A DNA stretch of 64,000 bases from Flavobacterium sp. (GTDB taxonomy: Bacteria; Bacteroidota; Bacteroidia; Flavobacteriales; Flavobacteriaceae). A model generated the notes under the pieces. The model saw only the letters and a list, made by a program, of their open reading frames with translations. It did no database searches and was not told where the DNA came from. A program made the translations under genes and the position numbers. Every line of letters begins with the position of its first letter. The first letter of the stretch is position 1. Shown here in pieces: positions 44,595 to 53,503 of this stretch. The stretch is from the NCBI RefSeq assembly GCF_027531905.1, contig NZ_JAPZSU010000016.1, positions 62,001 through 126,000 on the forward strand. Direction: 5' to 3'.

Positions 44595-45029
44595 ATGAAC
44601 CTAACAATTTCCGTAAAACAATTAGGAAAAAAACATCCTATTCTTCAAGAAAAAAGTATTGAAATAGCTGCTTCAAAGGCTGTTATATCCGTTAATTTGC
44701 TATTGCACTTAGTTGTAGAACAACAGGTAAATCAATTTATGGCTTCTTCATTTGAGATAGACGATGAAGACAAAACGCATCTTCCAAAAGAGAATTACCT
44801 TCCAATTCTTATCGACACTGGAAAAGTGAGTTTTGGAGCTTTATACAACCAAAGCAAACCCGATTTAGCTAGAGCCCAAGAAACCGCAATTCAAGCATTT
44901 GAAGACGGAATGTATGCTATTTTTTATGGCGATGATGAACTTCTAAAACTAAATCAAGAAATCGACTTGTCTGAAAACAAAACGGTTACTTTTATACGAT
45001 TGACTTTTCTGGCTGGAAGTTATTGGTAA
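44595..45029 (+). CDS. Hypothetical protein paired with the DUF4132-type gene
   Basis: This 144-residue alpha/beta protein is not recognised (LTISVKQLGKKHPILQEKSIEIA, LPILIDTGKVSFGALYNQ, ENKTVTFIRLTFLAGSYW). The ATG at 44595 is chosen because the frame upstream is AT-rich and shows no domain. The next gene starts 114 bases downstream on the same strand, and the two may act together. Beta strands at both ends suggest a small compact fold. Confidence 0.65.
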   Translation: MNLTISVKQLGKKHPILQEKSIEIAASKAVISVNLLLHLVVEQQVNQFMASSFEIDDEDKTHLPKENYLPILIDTGKVSFGALYNQSKPDLARAQETAIQAFEDGMYAIFYGDDELLKLNQEIDLSENKTVTFIRLTFLAGSYW

Positions 45030-45142
45030 AAATGTGTTAAGAATCATGAAAAAAAGTAGTTATAGTCGTTTAATAGACGTTGTTTTTTATTGTCTTTTAT
45101 CGAAACTGCTTAAACTTGTATAATAATAATAAATCGAACTAT

Positions 45143-48100
45143 ATGTCTTTAGAAACTACGCTTGAGCACAAGAAAATAAATAATCCAATTAAGGAATTCA
45201 AAAAGCAATTAAAAGAAATTGCTGAAAGTGGGCTGTTATCCAATTTATTCTCCAAAACCAAACTCAAAAAAGAAGTTGCCACTTTTGGACTGGAATTATT
45301 GAAGTTAGAAGACAACTACAATAATAATTACGTTTCTTTAGGTTCTAAACCGCTCACTGTTTTTGAAAAATATGTTACAGAAAATCTTTGGGACGATACG
45401 AATTATTATGAACTTTTGATTTATTTTTTTGGTGCAGAAAATGCCCAATATGTAAAGGAAGCTTGGAACAGATTGCCTTATAAAATGTATCAAAACGGTT
45501 ATGCAAGAAGATCTTTTAGAGCACCAAATAACAAAAAATATTTACTGGTAAATCAGATTAACTTCTTGCGCTCCATAATTGCTGCACCTTCTATTTATAA
45601 TTATCAAGATAGCAAATATTATGATTTAACTCTTGAAGAACAAGTTCGCTATGATAATGAAATAAGCAACAACCAAAATCAGTTTATGATTTGGTCAGCA
45701 GCTTTGGATATGGGAAATACCCAATTGTATCAATTGATGGAAGACATTATCTTCAATAAAGATGCTGTTGGAAAAGTATCTCGGGGTATTATAAAAGCAT
45801 TATTGAATAGTGAGAAAAAAGAATGTTGGGAATTAGTCGAAAAACTACTTTTATCTGCCCAACGTCAAGAAGGATTGCGTCAAACGGTTTTAGAAGCATT
45901 AGACGAAACCAGTGTAGGCGCATTGGAATACATGATAAATGTAATTATCGAAAATAAATTAAGTCGTTTTTCATCGGTTGTAAGAGCTATCGATACTTGG
46001 ACAGGTTTAGGTTGGGATGCTGAAAAAGAAACCACTATTAGAGGAATTATTCAATTAGCACAAGGTTATTTTTCCAAACCAGAAACCATTGAAACAGGAA
46101 TTCAAAGCAAAAACAATAATGAAGTTTATATGGCACTTTGGGTGCAAGGTGTTTTGGATGTTGAAAAAACAGTGCCACATTTGCATAAATTATTAGAAAA
46201 AGGTTCGATTGAGAAGCAATGTTTGGCACTCAAATTTGCTGGAGAAACCAATGATCCTTATATCGAAATGCCTTTGTATTATAAAGCATTGAACGATGAT
46301 AATTTGCAAGTATTAGCATTCTCATTGCATAGAATGGAATCCTTGTTGAATGCAAATTCTAAATCAAAATTTTATATTGATAATGCTGATTATCCAAACT
46401 TCTTTGAGAAAGTTTATGATTTATCACAAAAAATTACTGTTAAAGATAAAACCTTTGAAAGCAAAGTTTTCTCTTGGTTGACAGTCAAATTTGAAAAAGA
46501 CACTTTGTACTCTTGTGCCATTCATTTGATAGGCGATAAAAATGAAAAATTAGATAGCATCTTACATCATTTTGAAGAATTCTCGCTATCCATAAGAGAG
46601 AAACTTGCTCGAGAGATTTTAGAGGATTTCTATTGCTATTCTTTTCATTATCTAAATCAAAATACCTGTAAAAAAGAACCAACCGATTTTCAAAGAAATT
46701 TTGCGGTTCGAATTCTAAAAGATAGAGGAGAAGCATTGGTTGCCACTGCAATTTGCGCACTTAAAAAAGTTGATTTATCGGCATCAGAATTAGGAACTTT
46801 TCAAGGTTTATTCAAAAGAAAGAATTCAAATTTGAAAAAGCATCTTACTACTATGTTGTTGCAACAAAAGGATTCTAAAATTGAACAGTTTGTAAATCAA
46901 TTAATTGATAACGGTGATTTAGAGCAGCGTTTATCTGCATTGGATATCATGATGCAATTGCAAAAAGCAAATAAAATGACTGATAAAGTTGGTGACTGGG
47001 TAAAAGTTTATGCTGAAAAACCAAAAATCACTGAGAAAGAAACGAAGTTTTTGGAACAACTAAATCCGAATGAAAACAAGCAGTTGCTTTCTGTTGAAAA
47101 TGGATATGGTTTTTATAATCCAAAAGCAATTGCTCCTTATGCTTTACCAAAAATGGAAGCGGATTCAGTATATTCTAAATTGACTCAAAAAGATAAATAT
47201 GGTTTTACACAACCTTTGTCTAAAATAAAAATCGAATTAGAAAAACTACTAAAGCTGTATCAAGAAAATGCAAATTATGAATACGAAACAGAAAATTGGA
47301 ATAACAGCAAAGAGACAGTTTTGCTGGGAAATGACTTTTCTCCAATTGTTCGTAATACCGAAAATTTTACCAACGAACAATTGTTTCAAAATTATCCCTT
47401 GCACAACGTTTGGCAACAATGGATGGAAGATTCTGGTTTAGTTGCAAGTGATTTGTTTTTGTTGACTTTTGTTGAAAACTGTGATAGAAAGGTTTTTAGA
47501 GAAGTACTTCAAGATTATGTTTTTTATCACAAAGACACAATTCCAAATCCTACTAAAAATGGCTATTCTTGGAACAATCCAATTAAAAATATTTTATATT
47601 GTTTAAGTCTTAAATATTCTTTTGAGGATAAGGATTCCTTTTTGATTGATGCCTGTACTAAACTGTATTCCAATCTTCCAAAATCGGTTATCGAATACAA
47701 ATACGTTCCCAAAAAAGACGATTATTATTACAACAGAAAAGGAGACGGATGGCAATCGGAAAATTTCTTTGATGTATTTTTAAATGCTATCAACGATTTT
47801 GATGAATTGACTGAAAATGAAAAAATAAAGTTGTGGCAGCTTTACCGATGGAGACAGTTTACAGGTTTGAAAGAAAATATTGAACACTCTATACCACCAT
47901 TGCATTTATATTGTGAAGCTTATCATCAAAAAGTAATTGCTAAAGATGAAATTTATGAGGGTATTTTGGATTCTGAACGTCTTCGATTTTTAACGGATAG
48001 TAAAAACAGATTTCAACATTATCATAATTGCACCACAGAAATTTTATTACAAAAATATGATTTCTTGCAACCCATGATTGACAATATAAGAGATACGTTC

Positions 48101-50218
48101 TTGGATATTGAAGTTAAACGAGGCGACTCCAATACTGCTGTAACTAAGTTTGTTCAAAGTTTTCAAAAGATTTATGGCATTAATCGATTTGTAGAATTGT
48201 TGCAAGGTTTAGGAAAAGGAAGTTTGTACAAAGGCTATATTTATTATTGGAATAATGAAGAAATGTCTAAACAAAAGCTGTTTAGTTCATTATTGAAAAA
48301 TTGTTATCCAAAAGAAACCGACACTTTTGAAAGTTTTAGTGAAATTATCAAAAAAGAAAAATTCACAGAAGAACGTCTGATTCAGGCAGCGATTTATGCG
48401 CCACAATGGCAAAAGTTTATTAGCAATTATTTAGATTGGAATGGGCTAGATGAAGGAATTTGGTGGTTACACGCTCACACGAAAACCGCAAGTTATAGCT
48501 CGGTTAATTCCGAATTGGAAAGTGAAATGGCTAAATATTCTGCCGTAGATTTACAAGATTTTAAAGATGGAGCAGTCGATAAAGATTGGTTTTTATCAGC
48601 CTATAAAAAGTTAGGAAAAGCCAAATGGGAAATGCTATATGAATCTGCCAAATATATTTCTGACGGAAATGGTCACAGAAGAGCAAGATTATATTCGGAC
48701 ACACTTACTGGTGATTTGAAAATTCGTGAAGTTACCGCCAAGGTAAAAGACAAACGCGATCAGGATTATTTGCGTGTTTACGGATTGGTTCCGTTAAGTA
48801 AAACCAATCCCGAAAAAGATGTTTTGGCTCGTTATGAATATTTACAGCAATTTAAAAAAGAAAGCAAGGAATTTGGTTCCATGAAGCAAACTAGCGAAGC
48901 ACTCGCCATTCGGGTTGCTATGGAAAACCTAGCTCGAAATGCAGGTTATCCAGACCCAATTCGATTGACTTGGGCTATGGAAACTAAGCAAGTACAAAAT
49001 ATTTTATCTAAAGAGACTCAACTTACAATTGACGGAATTACTATTGGTTTAACAATAGATAAAGAAGGAAAAGCAGAATTAATTACTTATAAAGAGAACA
49101 AAGAATTAAAAGCGATTCCTGCCAAATTGAAAAAGGAACCCGCTGTATTAGAACTTGGAAACCATCGAAAAGTGATGCGTGAGCAATGGACACGTTCCAG
49201 AAAAGGATTGGAAGAGGCGATGATTCGAGGCGATGAGTTTTTGTATGCTGAAATGCAGAACTTATTTGAGCATCCAGTAATTTCAAAGCATTTGGAGAAA
49301 TTGGTTTTTGTAACAAATGATAATCAAGTTGGTTTCTTTGTTGATGGAAATTTAGTTTCTTCTCAAGGTGAAGTTATTTCGTTGATTGAAAATGCGACTT
49401 TCAGAATTGCACATTGTTTTGATTTACATAAAAATAAAGTTTGGACAGATTTTCAAAGCTATTGTTTCGATAACAAATTAAAGCAACCGTTCAAACAAAT
49501 TTTTAGAGAATTATATGTTCCCACGCCAGATGAATTAAAAGAAAAATCCATTTCTCGACGTTATGCTGGTCATCAAGTACAACCAAAACAAACCTTAGCC
49601 TTATTAAAAGCAAGGGGTTGGAAAGTAGATTATGAAGAAGGATTGCAAAAAGTGTTTCATAAAGAAGGCTATCAAGTCAAATTATACGCAATGGCAGATT
49701 GGTTCTCGCCAGCCGATGTTGAAAGTCCTACTTTAGAAACCATAGAATTTCATTCTTTAAAAGATTATAAAAATATTGCTTTTGAAGATATTAACCCAAG
49801 AATATTCTCTGAAATAATGCGAGATATTGACTTGGTAGTCAGTGTAGCTCACGTTGGCGGAGTTGATCCAGAAGCAAGTCATTCGTCAATAGAAATGAGA
49901 GCGGTATTGCTGCGTGAAACATTACGTTTATTTAAGTTGTCTAATGTTGAAGTCAAAGAAAATCATGCCATTATCAAAGGAACTTTGGCAGATTATAGCA
50001 TTCATTTAGGAAGTGCCGTTGTGCATCAAATGCCTGGGAAATATTTATCTATTTTACCAATCCATTCGCAACACAGAGGTAGATTATTTTTGCCATTTGC
50101 TGATGAAGATCCAAAAGCGGCAGAAGTTATGTCAAAAGTTTTATTATTTTCCAAAGATAATGAAATTCAAGATCCAACTGTTTTGAGTCAGATTGATAGA
50201 AAAATTAGTACTACTTAA
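45143..50218 (+). CDS. Very large DUF4132/DUF5724-type protein
   Basis: This is a 1691-residue soluble protein. The first 750 residues look like HEAT-type helical repeats (for example EKKECWELVEKLLLSAQ, RQTVLEALDETSVGALEYMI). The middle carries the DUF4132 region (SDGNGHRRARLYSDTLTGDL, WTRSRKGLEEAM). The C-terminal domain (SRRYAGHQVQPKQTLALLKARGW to VVHQMPGKYLSILPIHSQHRGR) is the conserved end of this family, related to E. coli YehI/MolR. Function is unknown. The ATG at 45143 begins MSLETTLEHKK; a longer start at 45080 lacks family-like sequence. It forms a pair with the preceding small gene. Confidence 0.78.
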   Translation: MSLETTLEHKKINNPIKEFKKQLKEIAESGLLSNLFSKTKLKKEVATFGLELLKLEDNYNNNYVSLGSKPLTVFEKYVTENLWDDTNYYELLIYFFGAENAQYVKEAWNRLPYKMYQNGYARRSFRAPNNKKYLLVNQINFLRSIIAAPSIYNYQDSKYYDLTLEEQVRYDNEISNNQNQFMIWSAALDMGNTQLYQLMEDIIFNKDAVGKVSRGIIKALLNSEKKECWELVEKLLLSAQRQEGLRQTVLEALDETSVGALEYMINVIIENKLSRFSSVVRAIDTWTGLGWDAEKETTIRGIIQLAQGYFSKPETIETGIQSKNNNEVYMALWVQGVLDVEKTVPHLHKLLEKGSIEKQCLALKFAGETNDPYIEMPLYYKALNDDNLQVLAFSLHRMESLLNANSKSKFYIDNADYPNFFEKVYDLSQKITVKDKTFESKVFSWLTVKFEKDTLYSCAIHLIGDKNEKLDSILHHFEEFSLSIREKLAREILEDFYCYSFHYLNQNTCKKEPTDFQRNFAVRILKDRGEALVATAICALKKVDLSASELGTFQGLFKRKNSNLKKHLTTMLLQQKDSKIEQFVNQLIDNGDLEQRLSALDIMMQLQKANKMTDKVGDWVKVYAEKPKITEKETKFLEQLNPNENKQLLSVENGYGFYNPKAIAPYALPKMEADSVYSKLTQKDKYGFTQPLSKIKIELEKLLKLYQENANYEYETENWNNSKETVLLGNDFSPIVRNTENFTNEQLFQNYPLHNVWQQWMEDSGLVASDLFLLTFVENCDRKVFREVLQDYVFYHKDTIPNPTKNGYSWNNPIKNILYCLSLKYSFEDKDSFLIDACTKLYSNLPKSVIEYKYVPKKDDYYYNRKGDGWQSENFFDVFLNAINDFDELTENEKIKLWQLYRWRQFTGLKENIEHSIPPLHLYCEAYHQKVIAKDEIYEGILDSERLRFLTDSKNRFQHYHNCTTEILLQKYDFLQPMIDNIRDTFLDIEVKRGDSNTAVTKFVQSFQKIYGINRFVELLQGLGKGSLYKGYIYYWNNEEMSKQKLFSSLLKNCYPKETDTFESFSEIIKKEKFTEERLIQAAIYAPQWQKFISNYLDWNGLDEGIWWLHAHTKTASYSSVNSELESEMAKYSAVDLQDFKDGAVDKDWFLSAYKKLGKAKWEMLYESAKYISDGNGHRRARLYSDTLTGDLKIREVTAKVKDKRDQDYLRVYGLVPLSKTNPEKDVLARYEYLQQFKKESKEFGSMKQTSEALAIRVAMENLARNAGYPDPIRLTWAMETKQVQNILSKETQLTIDGITIGLTIDKEGKAELITYKENKELKAIPAKLKKEPAVLELGNHRKVMREQWTRSRKGLEEAMIRGDEFLYAEMQNLFEHPVISKHLEKLVFVTNDNQVGFFVDGNLVSSQGEVISLIENATFRIAHCFDLHKNKVWTDFQSYCFDNKLKQPFKQIFRELYVPTPDELKEKSISRRYAGHQVQPKQTLALLKARGWKVDYEEGLQKVFHKEGYQVKLYAMADWFSPADVESPTLETIEFHSLKDYKNIAFEDINPRIFSEIMRDIDLVVSVAHVGGVDPEASHSSIEMRAVLLRETLRLFKLSNVEVKENHAIIKGTLADYSIHLGSAVVHQMPGKYLSILPIHSQHRGRLFLPFADEDPKAAEVMSKVLLFSKDNEIQDPTVLSQIDRKISTT

Positions 50219-50679
50219 AAATAAATCATTAAAAATCAAATATAGCCGTACCTTTTATGAAATAGTCGAAGCCACTACAGATTACCCAAATTTGATGAGG
50301 TAGAAATTTGCCGATGAGGACATAAAAATAAAAAACAATGCCCAACGGACTATTCGTAAATGCCTTGATAAGGCAGATTTGAAAGTCGTGCGAACAGTTC
50401 ATTGATTAAAAAAAATATTTTTGCACATGCAAACTATCAGGTTCCTGTGAAAAATTAGTATGATTTAATTCAAGAAAAATACAATTTTGATGCAATTTTG
50501 GATTGCATAATTCACTCAACAATTCGGTTCGAAGACAAGGGCGAATCATTGCGTAAAAAAAATGAGAAAATAACTAAAAATTTTATTTAATTTTAACAAC
50601 ATTAAACATCATAAAAAAAGTGGTGCGCTTTGCGCCGGAATGGTTGGAATAGTTTTACCGGAATGCTTATAACGAAAAA
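50219..50679. other. Eroded region between the DUF4132-type gene and parA
   Basis: This is 460 bases with no intact gene. A fragment around 50460-50590 reads YDLIQEKYNFDAILDCIIHS and ends FEDKGESLRKKNEKI, so a decayed gene may have stood here. Just before parA are GCGCTTTGCGC and two CCGGAATG copies (50635-50642, 50658-50665). Confidence 0.4.
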
Positions 50680-51780
50680 ATGGGTAGAATAATTGCAATT
50701 GCAAATGTAAAAGGTGGAGTAGGAAAGACAACTACTTCAATAAACCTTGCCGCAAGTTTCGCAGTTTTGGAAAAGAGAACTTTAATTATTGATGCAGATC
50801 CTCAGGGCAATACAACAAGTTCCTTTGGTAATTTACAAAATCCAAATGCAACCTCTACATTAGGATTATTTAATTTTTATAAAGAGAATAAAATAGAGCC
50901 TTTGGCTACAAACTCCTCCAACTTATATTTAGTTCCAACAACTATAAAATTGGCCAGTTTAGAAATTAAAGGCAAAAACCTGTACGGCACCAATCATGAT
51001 CTCAAATTGTCTTTAGAATATCTAAAACCCAAATATGATTATATAATAATTGATTGTGGTCCCTCGCTAAATTTTATTACTACGAGTTTTTTATGTTTTG
51101 CCGATTCTGTTATAATTCCTATTCAATGCGAGTATTATGCACTTCATGGTTTAGCAAATTTGTTTAGCGTAATTAAGACTATTAATAAAAACTATAATCA
51201 TTTGTTAAGCATAGAAGGAGTTTTAATCACCATGTATGATAAACGTTTAAATTTCTCCTCTTTAATAGTCAATGAAATTATTAAAAATTTTCAATCATTA
51301 GTATTTTCAACTATGATTCCGAGAAACGTAAAGTTGTCTGAATCTCAAAGTCTTGAAAAAACAATCATTGAGTATGATGCCACTTGTATTGGAGCAAAAA
51401 AGTATTTATCTTTAGCATCTGAGATAATCGAAAACAACAAAAATGTGAATAAATTTAATTTAGGTAAGAATCTGAATCAAATTATAGAAGAATCTAATAA
51501 AAATAGTGATTTAAGTGCTATTTTTGAAGAATTGCCCATCAATAAATCAAGGGAAAGCTTTAATCTATATTCAGATAATTTTAACAAACTAAAAGGATTG
51601 AACAAAACGGATATTAATAATATCTTTGGTGAGTCCTTTAATGACAAACACAGTAATGTGTGGATGTATCGACTTACAGACAATGGTAATTTATTTCAAA
51701 AGAAATATTTGTATTTGTATTTTGAAAACAATAAAGTAGAAAATGTTTCGGCTACCTATTTTAAAAAAACAGATGTATAA
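50680..51780 (+). CDS. Orphan ParA/Soj-type ATPase with extra C-terminal domain
   Basis: This 366-residue P-loop ATPase has the deviant Walker A KGGVGKTTT (11-19), DADPQGN, and IDCGPSLNFI. Up to about residue 240 it is a chromosome or plasmid ParA. After that comes an unusual tail with acidic linker (NLNQIIEESNKNSDLSAIFEEL). Its last 45 residues (WMYRLTDNGNLFQKKYLYLYFEN) resemble the BamE/SmpA fold. No parB follows. It may have moved with a mobile element or function in protein positioning. Family call is firm; the tail's identity is a guess. Confidence 0.8.
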   Translation: MGRIIAIANVKGGVGKTTTSINLAASFAVLEKRTLIIDADPQGNTTSSFGNLQNPNATSTLGLFNFYKENKIEPLATNSSNLYLVPTTIKLASLEIKGKNLYGTNHDLKLSLEYLKPKYDYIIIDCGPSLNFITTSFLCFADSVIIPIQCEYYALHGLANLFSVIKTINKNYNHLLSIEGVLITMYDKRLNFSSLIVNEIIKNFQSLVFSTMIPRNVKLSESQSLEKTIIEYDATCIGAKKYLSLASEIIENNKNVNKFNLGKNLNQIIEESNKNSDLSAIFEELPINKSRESFNLYSDNFNKLKGLNKTDINNIFGESFNDKHSNVWMYRLTDNGNLFQKKYLYLYFENNKVENVSATYFKKTDV

Positions 51781-51803
51781 GGGCATTTCGCAGAAGAAGA
51801 AAA

Positions 51804-51840
51804 AAAATGGCTGTCTCAAAAGAAACAGCCATTTTCTATT
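51804..51840. terminator. Terminator between parA and amt
   Basis: AAAATGGCTGT pairs perfectly with ACAGCCATTTT around a ten-base loop, between convergent genes. Confidence 0.85.
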
Positions 51841-51856
51841 TTTGGAAGTTGATTTA

Positions 51857-53182
51857 CTATAAATATTCTCCGTGTTGAGTAATATCTAATCCTAATTCTT
51901 CTTTGTCTTCGCTTACACGCAAAGGAGTGATTTTGTTTACAATAAAGAATAAAGCATAAGAAGCAGCAAAAGCAAAGATAGATACTAATACTAAAGCTTT
52001 CAATTGGATTAAAAATAGGGTAGCGTCACCGTAGATTAATCCTTGGTTGTCACCAACAATGGAGTTCACAGATTTTGAAGCAAAAACACCGGTTAAAAGC
52101 ATTCCTACCATACCACCTACACCATGACAGGCAAATACATCTAGAGCATCGTCAATTTTTCCTTTAGGGAATTTGCCGCATACAAAATTACTCACCATAC
52201 TAGCAATAATACCAATAGCGATAGCATGTGGTATAGTTACAAATCCAGCCGCTGGCGTGATAGCAACTAGTCCCACAACGGCTCCAATACAAGCACCCAT
52301 TGCTGATAATTTATGACCTAATATTTTGTCTAAGAAAACCCAAGCCATTGCAGCAGCAGCAGCAGCTACCGTTGTGGTTCCTAAAGCTTGAGCAGCTAAA
52401 CCGCTAGCGCCAACCGCAGAGCCGGCATTGAAACCAAACCATCCAAACCATAACAAACCAGTTCCTAATAAAACATATGTAATACGAGCTGGGTTTACTT
52501 TCTGTACTTTTCTTTTGCCTAAGAACATTGCTCCAGCTAAAGCAGCCCATCCTGCACTCATGTGAACTACGGTTCCTCCAGCAAAGTCTAATACGCCCCA
52601 TCCGAAGAATAAACCATCAGGATGCCAAGTCATGTGGCATAAGGGGGTATAGATGAATATGATGAATAACACCATGAATAATAAGTAGGCCCAGAAACGA
52701 ACGCGCTCTGCAAATGCACCTGTGATTAATGCAGGGGTGATAATGGCGAATTTTGCTTGGAAAAAGGCAAACAATATGAATGGAATGGTGGGGGCTAGTT
52801 CCCAAGCAGTGGTCGCATTTACGCCTTGAAACATAAAATTACTCGTAGGATCTCCGATAATTCCTCCAATAGAAGGGCCAAAACATAATCCGAATCCAAC
52901 CAATACCCATAAAACCGTTACGATGACCATAGCCATAAAACTTTGTAGCATGGTACTAATTACATTCTTTTTCCCAACCATACCTCCATAGAAAAAACCA
53001 AGACCTGGCGTCATCAGTAATACTAAGGCAGAAGCTACAATCATCCAAGCGGTGTCGCCTGTATCTAGTTTTAAAGCGACAACATGAGCGCCTAGCGTTG
53101 TAGCTTCGCTTTGGAAATAAATTGAAAAAACGGATAATACCAAAATTGTGATCAGTATCACACTCAAAATAATCTTTCGCAT
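51857..53182 (-). CDS. amt: Ammonium transporter (Amt family)
   Basis: This 441-residue membrane protein imports ammonium. An N-terminal hydrophobic leader precedes 11 membrane helices. Family parts are GLGFFYGGMVGKKNVIS, LCFGPSIGG, FAGGTVVHMSAGWAAL with the first pore His, and FACHGVGGMVGMLLTG with the second. Both pore histidines and the conserved Asp of LDFAGG are present. GlnB/GlnK is not adjacent, although amt genes often have it. The gene is monocistronic. Confidence 0.93.
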   Translation of the reverse strand: MRKIILSVILITILVLSVFSIYFQSEATTLGAHVVALKLDTGDTAWMIVASALVLLMTPGLGFFYGGMVGKKNVISTMLQSFMAMVIVTVLWVLVGFGLCFGPSIGGIIGDPTSNFMFQGVNATTAWELAPTIPFILFAFFQAKFAIITPALITGAFAERVRFWAYLLFMVLFIIFIYTPLCHMTWHPDGLFFGWGVLDFAGGTVVHMSAGWAALAGAMFLGKRKVQKVNPARITYVLLGTGLLWFGWFGFNAGSAVGASGLAAQALGTTTVAAAAAAMAWVFLDKILGHKLSAMGACIGAVVGLVAITPAAGFVTIPHAIAIGIIASMVSNFVCGKFPKGKIDDALDVFACHGVGGMVGMLLTGVFASKSVNSIVGDNQGLIYGDATLFLIQLKALVLVSIFAFAASYALFFIVNKITPLRVSEDKEELGLDITQHGEYL

Positions 53183-53503
53183 AGTTTTTTGTTTTAGTTA
53201 AATATGGGTTAAAAATATAAAATCATTTTATACCCCTTTAAAAAACTACAATTAAAAATTAATTTTTATTAATTTGATATTTTACCCCCTATAATTTTGA
53301 GGGTGTGTGTAAATTTATTGCTAAATTTTGAATTTTGACAAAATGGTGTTTTTTTAAATTGAACTATAAAAAAGGTTTTTTATTTTAATTTTAGGTGTTG
53401 AGTTGCCTTTTTACCTTTTTTATGAGTAACGACAGCTAGTCACCATCAAAAAAAAGGTCTCGCTAAAAACGAGACCTTTTTTGCTATTCAATAAAAAGTT
53501 AGC
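53183..53503. other. Intergenic region between amt and the metalloprotease gene
   Basis: 320 AT-rich bases with the metalloprotease terminator at the right end. No gene or RNA is seen. Confidence 0.4.
53449..53482. terminator. Terminator of the metalloprotease gene
   Basis: A perfect stem with 13 base pairs, AAAAAAGGTCTCG and CGAGACCTTTTTT, and a seven-base loop. It lies 22 bases after the stop on the minus strand. Confidence 0.9.
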
